Source: Panicum virgatum
Taxonomy: Eukaryota; Streptophyta; Magnoliopsida; Poales; Poaceae
DNA length: 64,000 nt
Assembly (NCBI RefSeq): GCF_016808335.1
Contig: NC_053144.1
Span: forward strand, 68,495,400-68,559,399
Direction of reading: 5' to 3'
Positions 22,906 to 34,189 of this stretch are shown in pieces. A program made the position numbers and the translations under genes. The notes under the pieces are model-generated. The model did not search any database. It was not told the origin of the DNA and saw only the letters and a list, made by a program, of their open reading frames with translations. Position 1 is the first letter of the stretch. Every line of letters starts with the position of its first letter.

Positions 22906-25808
22906 TTAGATTGCTATTTTATTTCGTGTTCTCAGTGTACAAGGGTGTACAGCGTTTTCTCTGCAATTTGATGGCTGGTCCAAATCGTCTGATATTCTGG
23001 TCAAATGATTACATCATGGGCCAAGGGTATGGCATTTTCTTGTGTGCAAATCATAAATTTATTTGAAAAATAAGTGATAATACTGATCCAACTCAAGTTG
23101 GAAAATAATGATCACTGCTGACCTTGAGGGTTTAGGTCGCTTAGTTGTATCACACTACTATCTACAAGCTCAAAGAAAATGGCTGATTTTCAGTACACGA
23201 CAAACACATTAGTTCTTAACACAATTGCTGTATGATGGACCTGCGAATCAGCAAAGATGTTAGTGTAACACGTACACAAGCAGAAGGCTCATACACAACA
23301 CTTGGCCAAGTATATTCAAATTCTTCATCAGTTGACAAGTAATAACACCCGTTTGATTTTCTGGGGTTGTAAATCTAGCTTTAACTGTATGCGTTTCTTT
23401 CTGGATTGAGACAATCTATCTTTTCTTTTGAGGTAAGGTTTTGTATGGCTGTATGGACAAGCTATAGAGTAGGTGCGTAGGACCACATGCTGCTTCCTTT
23501 CTCCTGCATCTCTTTTTTATTCTTCCTCCCATCATGAGTTGTAGTCTGTCATATCAGATGAAATTGTGCTCAGCCTCTGAAGCATCGTATCATTTATCAG
23601 TTGAAGTTTCATAGGCTCTGCCCCCCTTCGCTTCACAAACTTCTTCATCTGTTAGATGCCACATGCGTGTTTGGTTTGCACCAAACACTAACCTGGCCAA
23701 AATTCATCTAGGCCCCAGATGTTTCAAATGCATGGCGAACACCTGGGATTTTTCTACCAAAGTCTAGAAAACCTTTTTGGCCTGCTTTAGGCTTCGAGTA
23801 TTATTAAAGCATGGGGTCTGGACTTCTTGTTACCTGGTAATTGCGTCTTTCTATTAATTTGGATTATAAATGATCAAAACCTAGATTGAGTTCAGTCTCC
23901 TTATAGAATTATAGGTTGCGGTCATCCTGATTCCTGATCTCCTTTATCATGGTCACAAAAAACGTTCTTGATAACGATAAATCCTGGAAGGTACGGACAT
24001 TTGACCTTCACCTTCACCTTCTTTTGTGCTCAGAATTCATAGCCTGTAATTTCTGCAGGATTAGTTTGTCAAATAGAGTTACATGTGTCTAAATCATTTT
24101 TTGAACGCAAACATGTCTAAATCATGGACCTGCAGACTTCCAAAAGCCACCTGACATCACTACCAGATCAGCTTGACCTGAAATTCACAGTAACAAGTTG
24201 TTTTTTAATATATATATATACTGGTTAGCTCTGTCCTTTGATGACAGATTTCTGCGATTATTGTTCTCGTTTCCAAATAACACAGATAGTATTGTTTGAT
24301 TGTTTTTTTATCGTGTCATTGTAAGTTCAAACTATGGAGTCTATCCTCTTAAATTGTGATATATACCATGCTTTCATTTATCCTCCTTCCTACTGTAATT
24401 TCTGGACTCTGGTAATGGTGAAGTGCTTTGATGAGGTGTGTCATTGTAAATTTGAACTACCCTCTCAAATTGTAATGTGTCCGCTACTTGTGTTCGTGTT
24501 TTCATGTGTTTGGCGGTAATTCCTTGTGCATGATGATTCCTTTTTTTTTTAGAACATGCAACGTGTGCTAATATAAACTCTGTTTATTATGTCCTCTTAA
24601 CATGTGAAACCCCAAGATGGCGGCTTTAGCATGTTATTTTGCTTCTTAGTCCAGCATACCAGCTCTAGCGTGTCCTTTCTTTTTACTATTTTTGTTTTCA
24701 AACTGTATGTACCATGTTTCCCACATGACCCGTCATTCTCTTGGCTGCTCAGCCACAGCCTAGGTGGCGTAAGTAGCGTGCATTATGTGCTGGTTTCCGC
24801 TCTTTTCTTTTGAGATAGCATATGCTGTGTTTGGTGAAGTGTGTTTTTAAGTCCATTATAGTACTGAGCAATTTGGATTCTTTTGCAGGACCAAAATTCC
24901 CTTCAATACAAAAGGAAAAAGGAATATCTGGCTAGCTGGAGTAGATTCTTATATACTAGTAGGACAGTTCGAGGTTGAATTCTTGTGCAGGCAATGAGTT
25001 GGCTGCTGAAGGCTTCGCAGAATCCACTTGTATCTCTTTGAGACTAGCTACGACTAGGATGGCTTTTGAGTTGTTCCGATGTCGGTATCCTGGTAGGGTT
25101 CCTAGCTACCTCGGACTCGGAGGCGTAGCTAGCGGGCGGCCATGAGCGCCTCTGGAGTGTCTTGGAACCCATTCAGCATTTGAGCCCAGCACAGGGGCAG
25201 GCGTCGCTGAAAAGCCATGGTGGGTCATGCAACAGCGATGATGGACGACGACGCTGTTTGATGGCAACATTGCCTCTCCTTCGCAGCTTGGGAACGAATG
25301 GTACGTCACGGTCGATTGTGAAGCATGGTGCTAGTGTACTGTGAGAACAGGTCCATATGCATATATGGACTATCTAGGATCGATGACTGATTTGAGCTTT
25401 CTGTTAGTATTGATCTCCACCGGGCCAGTCCAACGACTGGGCCAACCTTGACTCACGTCCTGATCGGGGACACCTAGCCCTAAACCATGACCCGATCTAG
25501 AGAGGGGGCTGCTGCTATGGCGGGAAACCTACCGAAGCCACCGTCCTCGACACAGCGAGGACGTCACCGCCCCTGCGCCACGCCGCCAACGCCCGCTACT
25601 TCGAACCTCTCCGGCTCGTCCACGACTCCGTCGCCGGCGTTCTGGACATCGGCGTCGAGTTCGTATTCAATCATTGATGGTATGTTCTTCAAGAATGAGT
25701 GAGTAACCCGCCGATCTACTACGTAGTCCATCTAAAGAGTCTAACACTTTCATTACCAGAGTGTACTTGATGATCGGCTACTTTTTTAATCAAAAAATGA
25801 AAATTTGT
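22906..25808. other. Single-copy intergenic stretch, no gene recognised
   Basis: This AT-rich region has no counterpart within the window. Open frames are short. Near 25510-25673 one plus-strand frame starting inside MAGNLP-type sequence reads for about 48 codons with ordinary residue composition (VLDTARTS, then ARYFEPLRLVHDSVAG) before a TGA, and might be a captured or decayed exon. I could not assign it to a family. Nothing else could be supported. Confidence 0.4.
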
Positions 25809-27932
25809 CGTGTGTGTTTGGCCTTAGCGTAACCACGATGCCCCGGCGGGTTGTGTCCAGAGCTCATGGGCCCCGGCTGGCTGCTGGCTCATCCACCACA
25901 CGCCACCCGAATGGACACGCAGACCCAGCACATTCGCTAGCACTGGTGAGGTGGTGACGCTCGCCGCGCAGACCGCAGAGCCCCCACGCCGGCCGGCTCG
26001 CCGTTGGTTCGATCCGGTGGCCACCCGGCGCTACCCCCCAATACCCATGGCGCAAGAGACAGGTCGCTCATCACGTGAACACACGCGGTGGTGGAGCGGA
26101 ACGGGTCGTGCGTGCGTGCCCGGGGGCATCGACGATCAGTCAACCGTCGTGGCGTCGTCGGCGTCCCTCCCTCCCTCCGCGCGCGGCGCGGCGCGGCCCA
26201 GCAGGCCCTGTCACCTCACAACTGTTCGCGCGCGCGCCCGCGGATGCCGGCCGCGCCCCCGTGAACCGGCCGCTTGCGCCGCGCGGCCCCCTCGCTTTGT
26301 TCCCGCGCGCGCCTTGTCAGCCGGTCGCTGCTGGGCTGCCTGCTGCCGGTATGGCGTGGCACGGACGGGGTGCCGGCGGGGGTGGCAGGGCAGGGGCATC
26401 GGCGCCGCGCACGGCCGACACGACCCGACCCTCTCGCGCACCTACGTAAGCGACGCTTTTGTCCGAGCTGCACAGCGCCGGCCCGCACCAGTGCCGTGGC
26501 ATATGCGTGGTGACTGGAGCGTGGTGATGGCGATCGACAGCGAGCTAGCTGCTCGCTCTCTGCCTCTCTCGTCTCTCCTACACTGGACTTGTGAGTCCGC
26601 ACGGACCGCCGGACGTTGGCCGGCCACACCTATCGTCCGTCGCCGATCAGTCTATGGAGCTCTCGATGGATGCTCAGGTAGAGAGAGAGATGCTCTCGTT
26701 GAAAATACCGCGCACGTATTGCGTGTGGTGTACATGGTTAACCTAACCGGTGGGAACCGGTCCAGTTTGACCGGTTACCGGTCAAACCGGTCCGGTCCGG
26801 TTCCGGTTCCGGCCGGTACCCAACCGGCCAAAATTCAAATTTTAAATTTGAATTCAAAAAATGAAAAATTCCCAAAAAATTCCTAAAAATACTTCAAGGT
26901 GTGATGAATCTAATGGTGTCAAATTTTCTCAAAAATTCATTCATTTAGTATAGTTTGTGGGAATTTAAAGTTAAATCAAAAAAGAAAAAGAAAAAAAATG
27001 GGCCGGCCCATGAAGGCCCACCGATCAAACCGGTCAAACCGGCCGGTAAACCGGTCAAACCGGTCGGTAAACCGGTAAAACCGGCCGGTAAACCGGTTGC
27101 ACGGGAGCTTTTGAATTTCAAACCGGTCAAACCGACCGGTAAACCGGTTAAACCGGTAACCGGTAAACCGGTCAAACCGGTCGGTAAACCGGTCGGAACC
27201 GGTTGCACGGGAAAATTTGAATTTATTTGAATTTGGATTTGAATTCAACCGGTTTCCACCGGTAACCGGTCAAACCGGTCCGGTAAACCGGAACCGGAGC
27301 CCGGCGGTTACCGGAAACCGGTTGGGAAATAAAACCCTGGTGGTGTATGACAAGGGGAAAGAACCCAATTGAAATTTCCTGCGTCTCCATCGCGTGGACT
27401 GTGTGACGACCCCCGTATCACTGCTAGATTTGCTTTCGTACTACTACGCTCCAACTGGCTACGACGTGTTGGCAGCACCAACACGTACGAATCCAATACA
27501 GGCGCAGACGTACCAATCACCCCGGACCCGGATAACGAACGAGACCCGGCCGGGACGCGCAATGCATGAATCCTACCTAGTACGCGCGAGGTGGAACCAT
27601 CGGCTCGGCTAAGCACGCAACTGACGATGGCGATCAGCAGGCGCCGTGGCATGATTGCTCGCGCATCCGTGTACGCCCTAGCCAACCGCCAGCTCTGTCA
27701 TCCAGCAGCCAGCACAGCCGTCGACAGCCGATCCGATCTGACTCGGCGACAGCGACGCGGGCGGCGGCGTCTGCTCGGCGCTCCGCTCCGGCCACCATCC
27801 ATCCATCCATCCCTCCATCCATCATCCCCCGATCGAGCTCGAGCTCGAGGACGAAGCGGGGGGACATGCACATGCCTGGCGCGCGCACGCGACGTCGCCA
27901 CCTGACCCGAGGCGTGTGAGCTCACGGTGGGC
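25809..27932. repeat. Upstream flank of unit 2 (copy of 1-1800)
   Basis: Homologous to 1-1800 in the same order and orientation. Homology begins at 25809 (equivalent to base 1) and stops at 27932 (equivalent to 1800). A 607-bp hAT element interrupts it. Where unit 1 continues into the bHLH proximal promoter, this copy continues into transposons for about 19 kb. Confidence 0.92.
26733..27339. mobile_element. Non-autonomous hAT element with ACCGGT repeats
   Basis: A 607-bp insertion flanked by an exact 8-bp duplication GTGGTGTA (26725-26732 and 27340-27347). The unit-1 flank carries the unoccupied site once, at 1220-1227, which fixes both ends directly. Termini are CATGGTTAACC and the complement of CAGGGTTTTAT; the CAGGGTT end and 8-bp duplication are hAT features. 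The interior is made of many ACCGGT / AAACCGGTCAAACCGG variants around an AT-rich core, with no transposase. Open frames through the repeats give KPV-rich peptides that are not genes. Confidence 0.9.
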
Positions 27933-29126
27933 ACCTGAAACTCTTCTGTCGGTAGCACCGCAAGAACCGACGCATGAATATCGGTGCATCCGATCATTGT
28001 CGGAAGAACCAATGCCATGGTATTTTGGTGCAGAAGGGAATCGAAGCTAAATCAGCTTATAGGCACCGGATGAACCGATGGTTCAAAAAGGGGCATCGGT
28101 GCATTGGGCGTACTGTGTTCCAGAGACGATGCAAGTCGCGCAAGAGCCAAGTCTTCAGCACCGGTTGAACCGGTGAAGCATCGGTGCATACCATCGGTGT
28201 AATGACGTCAGCTGTCAGGAGTTCAACGGCTACTTCGGGTTATGAGTGACCGGATGAACCGACACTACCCCAGCCAGAGACATCGGTTCATCCGATGATA
28301 CGCAGATTTTCTGCTGACCGTTGGAGCAACGGCTACAACACTTAGTGGCCTATATATACGCATCACCCCGGCCATTTGAAGTTTGCTGGAGTTGCTGGAC
28401 ATCCCACACACATCCAAGAACATCTCCAAGCCATACAAGAGCATCAAGATCATATCCTTAGCCCTTAGCACACTTTGAGAGTGTTGTGTAAAGGTTAGCT
28501 CTTAGTGAGTGTGATTGCAAGGACTTGAACCTTTGTGCTGTGGTTCTCTAGTGAACCAAAATAAGAGCTTGGTGCACCGGCACCTTGGAGCTTTGAAGCT
28601 CGCCGGCAACGTCATCGACCCTCCGACTTGGTGTAGAGCGGCGACGACACTTTGTGCGGGGGACGTGGAGACCCCCATCCTTTTGTGGAGAAGCTCCTTA
28701 GTGGAACCTGGGGCCAAGGTGACCGTGATTGTGTTCACGGAAGAGACTTGGTTGACGAGTAGCAATACTCTTAGTGAGTGCTACAACAACGTGGATGTAG
28801 GTGTGCCTTTGTGGCTAACCGAACCACCAGATAAACACCCGCGTCAAGAGTTTGCTATCTCCTATCCCGCTCATTAAGCTTCCGCATTTCATACTAGCAA
28901 TTTGTGTGCTTTTACTTTCATAAAATAGTTTTTTGATAAGAAATGCTATAGGTTGCTAAACTTTTTTGGGATAGAGGTTTCACACTAGAACTACCTAGTT
29001 GCACATCTAGATAGCATGTTTTAGTTTAAGTTTTGTGCAAACTAGTTGGAGCCATAGGTCTAAGTTTTTATTAGTGTCTAATTCACTCTCTCCCCCTCTT
29101 AGGCTAAGAGCACCTGATCACTATCA
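27933..29126 (+). mobile_element. Truncated copia-type LTR
   Basis: I recognise this as a grass Ty1-copia LTR from its layout. A 5' part carries repeated ACCGGATGAACCGATG-like motifs in both orientations, then comes a TATA box (28351-28358), a long leader with CGACTTGGTGTAGAGCGG and CGTGGAGACCCCC, and a pyrimidine-rich CTCTCCCCCTCTTAGG near the end. It probably ends at CTATCA (29126). The start lacks a TG terminus and no primer-binding site follows, so it is a truncated or solo LTR. It marks the left edge of the transposon block. Confidence 0.7.
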
Positions 29127-29563
29127 CCGTCCCCACCCGCGCTCCCTCTCGCTCGCGCACGCGCGACACGCCGGCCCCACGACGGGACCGCGCACTGCCG
29201 CCGGCACCACGCCGTGCCGCCCACCCCCGCGTCCCCACCTCGCCCACGCCGTTGCAGCGTCCTCGCCGGCTTTGCCGCCTCGGCGCTCGCGCCTTCAGCG
29301 TTGCCACTGTTCGCGTTGACGACGAGCTGCCGCAGCCCACGCCGTCGCCCGTCCCTGCGTGACGCCGCTGCTGCTCTCCTCACCTATAAAAGGAGCGAGG
29401 CCGTGACGAGCCCCGTCACCAGCCCAAGCACGCCGAGCCGCTTCGCTCCGCTAGCTGAACCACTCCTCACGAGCCCAGCTCACTCACGAGACGAAGCTCC
29501 AACAGTTGACCCTCTTCCTCGAGCTGTTCCGCGCCAAAGTGAGATGGTAGGCAGCTCCCCGAC
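29127..29563 (+). mobile_element. Gypsy-2 5' LTR, left part (split by gypsy-1)
   Basis: GC-rich sequence with a TATAAAA box at 29385-29391. It ends with CCGAC (29559-29563), the target site of gypsy-1, and continues at 43392 after that element. Since 43392-44852 is the rest of a gypsy LTR, this part is most simply its U3/TATA portion. The LTR start is not visible beside the copia remnant, so the left boundary is approximate. Confidence 0.6.
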
Positions 29564-30756
29564 TGTGACATCCTGAAAATTCACTAAACAAATCATGCGC
29601 TAAGTTGTTTTTCGTTGAGCTCGACTCCCCTTAAACCCTGAACCCAAGTCCCAGAGATTCTCTTGAACAACCCGACACCCGGTTTCAATTCGCGTTCCAT
29701 CCATTTTTCTTCTATCCGACGCGATGCGCCGCGACCGGACGCCGCGAATCCCGCCCCCTCCTTTTTCCTCTCTCCCCTCCGACTGCGTGCCCCACCTCCC
29801 GCGGGCGCACGCCCCGCGTGGCCGACCGCGGCCGCAGTCGCCGCTGGCGCGCACCACCCCCCCTCCTCCTTTCTCCTTTCCCTCTCTCTCCCATTTTCTT
29901 TTTTTTCTCTATTTCTTTTTCCCATTTCTTTTTTCTCTTTTTTTTTCCTTTCTCTTTTCTCTCTCCTTCCTTCCTTTCTCCCTCCTCTGCCTCGCTCCCG
30001 AGCCGCACCCCGCGCCACCCCTCACTCCCTGCTCCCTCTCCGGCCTGCCCCGCCCCCCCCTGGCCGCGACGCCGCCACGCCACGGCCGCCAGCTCGCGCT
30101 CCACCCACTCCCCGCGCTCACACGCTGCTCCCCACGCACGCCTACGCGTGCGCACCCACGCACACCCGCGCGCGCTCGACGCACCGGGGCACACCGAGCG
30201 GCGCACGCTCGCCCGACTCGGCGCCGCCGCGCACGCGCGAGCGCCCCTGCACCTCGGCCACCTCCACCACGCCGCGCACCACCCAACCCTGCCGCACGTC
30301 TCGCCTCGTGGGCGCGCACGCGCACTGCTGCCCTCGCCGCGCCAGGCGCTGCTGCGCGCACGAGCTCGCTGCCCCGCTCGGCGCCGCTCGCGCGCACGCG
30401 CCGCACCGCCTTGCCCTGCACGCCACGACGTGGCCACCTGACCGGCGCCCCGCCATCACCGCCCCGCCGCACGCCGCGACGCCCGTCGCTGGCGTCTCGC
30501 CCCGGCCCCGCTCGCCCTGTGCCCACGTGCAGCCGCCGCGCCGCGCGACGCCTAGCAGCAGTGCCGCCGCAGAACCGCCGCCTCGCCGCTCGCGCCGCCG
30601 CTGTGCCGAACAGCGCCTCCCCCACGTGCTCGACGTCGGCCTCGGCGCCCACGCCCTCGCCGCACGCCGCGTCGCGATGAAGGAACGCCATTAATGGCCG
30701 CCGCAGAACTCGCGACGCCGGCCACCTACCCCGCCTCTCCACCGGCCTAATCCGGC

Positions 30757-30763
30757 TATAAAA
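30757..30763 (+). promoter_or_regulatory. TATA box of gypsy-1 5' LTR
   Basis: TATAAAA in the middle of the LTR, repeated in the 3' LTR at 41123-41129, and matched by TATAAAA at 29385 in the related gypsy-2 LTR. It is the likely start-site signal of the element's RNA. Confidence 0.65.
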
Positions 30764-31511
30764 GGCCCCCACGACGTCGCCGTCCCTCCCCAAACCCGGC
30801 CGCCACTCCCAGCACCCCTCCCTGCTTCCCTAGCACCGCCACCAGAGCCGCCAAGCGCCGCCGCCGCCTGCCCTCGTGAAGCCGCCGCCTCACTCCACCA
30901 TAGCCCGAGCTAGGTAGGGGAATCGGAGCTCCTCCCTCCCCTCTCCCTTTTCTCTCTCTCCCCGGTCGCCGCCGTCGCCCAGGCTGCCCGAATCGGGCCG
31001 CCGCCGGCGAGCCGACGCCCCTCCCCTGTTCTGCGATGGGAGGGAGGGGATGAGTGGTCATTTTGCGTTTAGGCCCTCCCTCTCCTCCCAATCTAATAAA
31101 GGACCCTTTTTCCATTATAACCCTTTTTCCAAAAACACCCTCCCTGTTCTCATATTTTGCAAACAAACCCTCCATTATTCAAACTTAATAATAACCAGAC
31201 CCCTACACTATTCTAATAAGCCCAAATATTCTTAGAAAATCATAAACAGGCCCCGGGTTCTCCCGAATTAATTACAAATAGGCCCCTGACCCCTTAACCG
31301 ACCCACAAACCCTTATAAAACCCATCATTTCATGTAACAAACGACCTCTGTTCAACCCGAAACTTCACCACGCCTCTCATAACTAAGTCTTGGCCATGCC
31401 TTTAGGAAACCATTCAAAGATGTTACTTCTATCTCCGTATTTTATGCGTTTCCGATTCGAGCTCAACGATAGGTCTTTGTATTGATTGGATGCTTGTTTG
31501 TGTGTGCTGAA

Positions 31512-31652
31512 GACCGCGGAGTGAACGAAGGAGAGCCCGTCAACGAGCAGTTCTGTGAGCAGGAGAACGAGGACCAGTTCCGCGACCCCGAGCCCGAAGG
31601 ACAGGACTTCCCCGAAGGCTACGAAGACGGCAAGTTCAATCCCATCCTTTGA
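31512..31652 (+). other. Conserved acidic coding-like block in LTR (block 1)
   Basis: A 46-codon frame rich in E, D, P and Q that starts DRGVNEGEPVNEQ and ends DGKFNPIL then stop. The same block occurs at 41878-42018 (3' LTR), on the minus strand at 19012-19164, 22503-22655 and 63597-63749 (starting DHGVNEGEPVDEQ), and in a more diverged form at 43665-43838 (DHGVTEEEPVKE). In the minus-strand and gypsy-2 copies it is preceded by a TAG that looks like an intron end. Function is unknown. Confidence 0.5.
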
Positions 31653-32680
31653 TGCATGTTTCTGTCCTAGTTTTTATGAACACAACCCAATGGCCTGTTT
31701 TATAAAGTTGCATATGTTTTACTTGCATGAAAACACGGTTGGATAGCCACCCCTTGATTTGTGTTGACCATTCCTTGACCACCTAGATTAATGTCTGATT
31801 TTGCTTGGACGTTAATCGATATTAGAACGCTTAGGACTCTACTCATAATATAATTTATTTGATAAAGAAAATGTGTGCGTGTGGGAAGGGAATAAAATGT
31901 GGATTTTCGAAAGATGAGTATGGGCGAGATGGACGGCATTTCTGCGTGATTTGCCGATTGGTGTGCTTGTGCCTGTGTGGCAAGGCAAAGAAGGGAGATA
32001 TCCATCTTGTCGCGTCTAAGGACCGAGTTGGTGTGTCATCTCACCTAACTCCACTATCGTGCAAACCACTCGACCGTTGTATGGGCAACGGCGTAGCATA
32101 AATCCCACTAGTTGGTGTGGTAGCCATCAGGAGAGCTGAGAGCAACGGGTGACTAAGGAAAGGGATAAGCCCTGAGCGACTTATGCCCGGTTATACCTGA
32201 GTGAACGGTCGATGACCCCTTGGTGCATCCCGTGATGGCTAGTCAGGCTTAGCTATGGTGGGTAATGGCTATGTTGGGATCTACACCGACACGACGGTGT
32301 TCGAGTTGTGGTATCCTACTTGTGGGCAAAGTTGCACACCTCTGCAGAGCTATGAATCTATTCGAATAGTTCGTGCCCACGGTATTGGGCGAGTTACGGT
32401 GTGGTCACATAACTAGTGTTTCTTTGGGATGGGCTGGTGTGAGTTGTTTTGGATTTGTGTCCGGCCGTTGTGCCGTGTGCTACGACGGACGGGGAGTCCG
32501 GTGGCAGATTTAAGATGTGAATTCCGTGTCGCTACAAAAACCGGTTTCCTAAAGGGACTTTCTTTAAAATCAACCCTGCTTAAAATATCGTTTTTCTGCA
32601 AATTAAACCATAACCTTACCCTTGATTTACCTATGCATATTATCCTGTTTTAACCCCTCCGTGGGTGTGGCTGGACTTGC

Positions 32681-32698
32681 TGAGTACGTTTGTACTCA
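32681..32698 (+). other. Perfect 7-bp stem-loop in LTR
   Basis: TGAGTAC, a GTTT loop, then GTACTCA. The same stem occurs in all six gypsy LTR copies in the window: 17972-17989, 21423-21440, 43047-43064, 44528-44545 (loop changed to TTTT) and 62557-62574. It lies about 20 nt upstream of a pyrimidine tract ending in CAG. Confidence 0.75.
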
Positions 32699-32719
32699 CC
32701 CCATTCTCACTTTTTACAG

Positions 32720-32757
32720 AAGAAGACCCGGACTTCGTTCTAGACGACGCCGAGTAG
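32720..32757 (+). other. Conserved coding-like block in LTR (block 2)
   Basis: After a CTTTTTACAG acceptor-like site the frame reads E-D-P-D-F-V, five further codons and TAG. Equivalent blocks are at 43086-43123, 44568-44602 (N-P-D-F-V), and on the minus strand at 17913-17950, 21364-21401 and 62498-62535. In each family the first full codon follows two bases (AA or AG) that would complete a Glu codon if the preceding exon ended in G. Confidence 0.45.
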
Positions 32758-33027
32758 GGTTATCGTTCTACACCCAACCTTGCTTGTGGTACCGGCCCTG
32801 TCGTGATGCCTCCGCTGTTGCAGTACTCTGAGCCCGTAGTAGACCCTATGTGGTTTGCGGTCTGGTGTTATGTTGTAGCTTGGTTAATAATTATTATCAT
32901 CTGTATCGAGTGTCCGCCAAGGTTTGTAAGGTTTTGAACCATCTGATGTAATAAATGTGGCATCAGCCTCCTGGGACTGATGTTTTGTATCCCATTTAAG
33001 TCTTCTCTTATGAGGGGACGCTTCTGG

Positions 33028-33040
33028 TGGTATCAGAGCC
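33028..33040 (+). other. Gypsy-1 primer-binding site (tRNA-Met)
   Basis: TGGTATCAGAGCC, two bases after the end of the 5' LTR, is complementary to the 3' end of plant initiator tRNA-Met, the usual primer for gypsy and copia reverse transcription. Confidence 0.92.
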
Positions 33041-33165
33041 GTAGGTTGGCCGTAGGACGTGACCCTAGGAGCGAAACCCGTTTTTAGACCCTTTACCTTA
33101 GGACTTTTCTATCCTTAATCCTTTCCTCACACAAGCACTTACCCTTGGTTCTTGCCCTGTTCCAG

Positions 33166-33951
33166 ATGGCTGACAATGGATGGATCGGCGGAATCTGTTT
33201 CGCAGAGCCCGGCCTTCCAAAGTTGTTAATACTCAGCCTGGAACGCATTGGAGTTGTGGATCCGCCAGAGTTTCTCTATCGGGAGTACGACTCCAAGGGT
33301 ACTCTTCGGTGTGACCTGATGATCTTCATAGCAAGAAGCACCCGCTATCCTGATGTGGACCCTTGGTTCATCTCCACCACTGGATTCCGTTTCCCGGATA
33401 CCTATCGGAAAGCTGCCCGTAAAGCCCTGCGACGGCTCCGAGTGATCTACAAGCATCACCTTCAGCGGACTCCTATGGGATTTTTCCCGCCGACTGAAGG
33501 AAGAGGTCGCACATGGATTGCCAGGATGAGAGGACTTGGAAGAGAAGAAGAAGACCTAGAAGACACGGTCTCTCACTTATCCATCTATCTCACCGGCCTG
33601 GATGAGCTCTATCGCGAGCAAGCAGCACAACTGAAACAGCAGGTCCACAGAGCAGAAAAAGCAACCCAGGAGATGGAGGAACAACGGGCGAGGACTTTCC
33701 ATGCCGAGTATTCCCTAGCCGCCCTCCAGGTCCAAATGGATGAAAAAGAGGAAGAACTGGAAGAACAGCGGGCAAGAGCCACACGCGCCGAGAACTCGCT
33801 AGCCGCTCTCCAGGCTCAGTTGCGGAGATACGAGGCTCGCTGGGGAATAGGTGGATGGATAGAGGAAGACGAAGAAGAGGAAGCACCCATGGAAACCCAT
33901 TGGGACGTTGGCACTCAGACTGAAGAGGAAGAACCCGAAGAAACCCACTAG
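33166..33951 (+). CDS. Gypsy-1 extra ORF 1, upstream of gag
   Basis: An intact 261-residue frame starting MADNGWIGG, between the primer site and gag. I do not know a named function. The N-terminal half holds a conserved region with DPWFISTTGFRFPDT and a Pro-rich TPMGFFPP motif. The C-terminal half is a probable coiled coil (repeated ATRAENSLAALQAQL-like heptads) ending in a Glu-rich tail. It is a clear paralogue of the next ORF (34190-35056) and of a gypsy-2 ORF (44996-45853). The ATG is immediately preceded by a pyrimidine-rich tract ending TTCCAG, like a splice acceptor. An upstream in-frame ATG at 33145 is less likely because all three paralogues align from the MA(D/E) start. Confidence 0.75.
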   Translation: MADNGWIGGICFAEPGLPKLLILSLERIGVVDPPEFLYREYDSKGTLRCDLMIFIARSTRYPDVDPWFISTTGFRFPDTYRKAARKALRRLRVIYKHHLQRTPMGFFPPTEGRGRTWIARMRGLGREEEDLEDTVSHLSIYLTGLDELYREQAAQLKQQVHRAEKATQEMEEQRARTFHAEYSLAALQVQMDEKEEELEEQRARATRAENSLAALQAQLRRYEARWGIGGWIEEDEEEEAPMETHWDVGTQTEEEEPEETH

Positions 33952-34189
33952 GATAAAGGAACTCAGACCGAGGATGGTGTGATGGATCAGTACCTTCCAC
34001 GGAGGAAGCACTCCTTTAGAATTGAGGAAGAATCCCCATGATAGGAGTAGTCTCTAAGCTAGAACCCTTGCTCTAATAATCATGTACCCATGAAGTTGTA
34101 CCCCATCGTGTTGCCATAAATAAAAACCATCTACCCCTTTGTGTACCACAAATATTCGCGCAAGATATTCACTCTATCTTTATTTTCAG

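Larger units (their letters stand above)
29564..33025 (+). repeat. Gypsy-1 5' LTR
   Basis: 3462 bp, starting TGTGACATCC and ending GACGCTTCT (the 3' LTR ends in CTTCA, so the terminal A has changed here). A TATAAAA box lies at 30757-30763. A pyrimidine-rich tract occupies 29850-30000. Downstream are coding-like blocks at 31512-31652 and 32720-32757 and a perfect hairpin at 32681-32698. Long open frames in the GC-rich U3 are compositional. Confidence 0.95.

Noticed and set aside
26955..27248. KPVKPVGKPV-rich frame
   Set aside because: A by-product of ACCGGT repeats in the hAT element, with a mirror-image frame on the other strand.
28515..28877. 120-codon frame in the copia LTR
   Set aside because: It lies within the LTR leader with no recognisable domain, and LTRs of this type are non-coding.
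29663..30793. Long frames in the gypsy-1 LTR (also 40029-41159)
   Set aside because: GC-rich U3 sequence with low-complexity Pro/Arg/Ala translations in all frames. It lies upstream of the TATA box and shows no domain.
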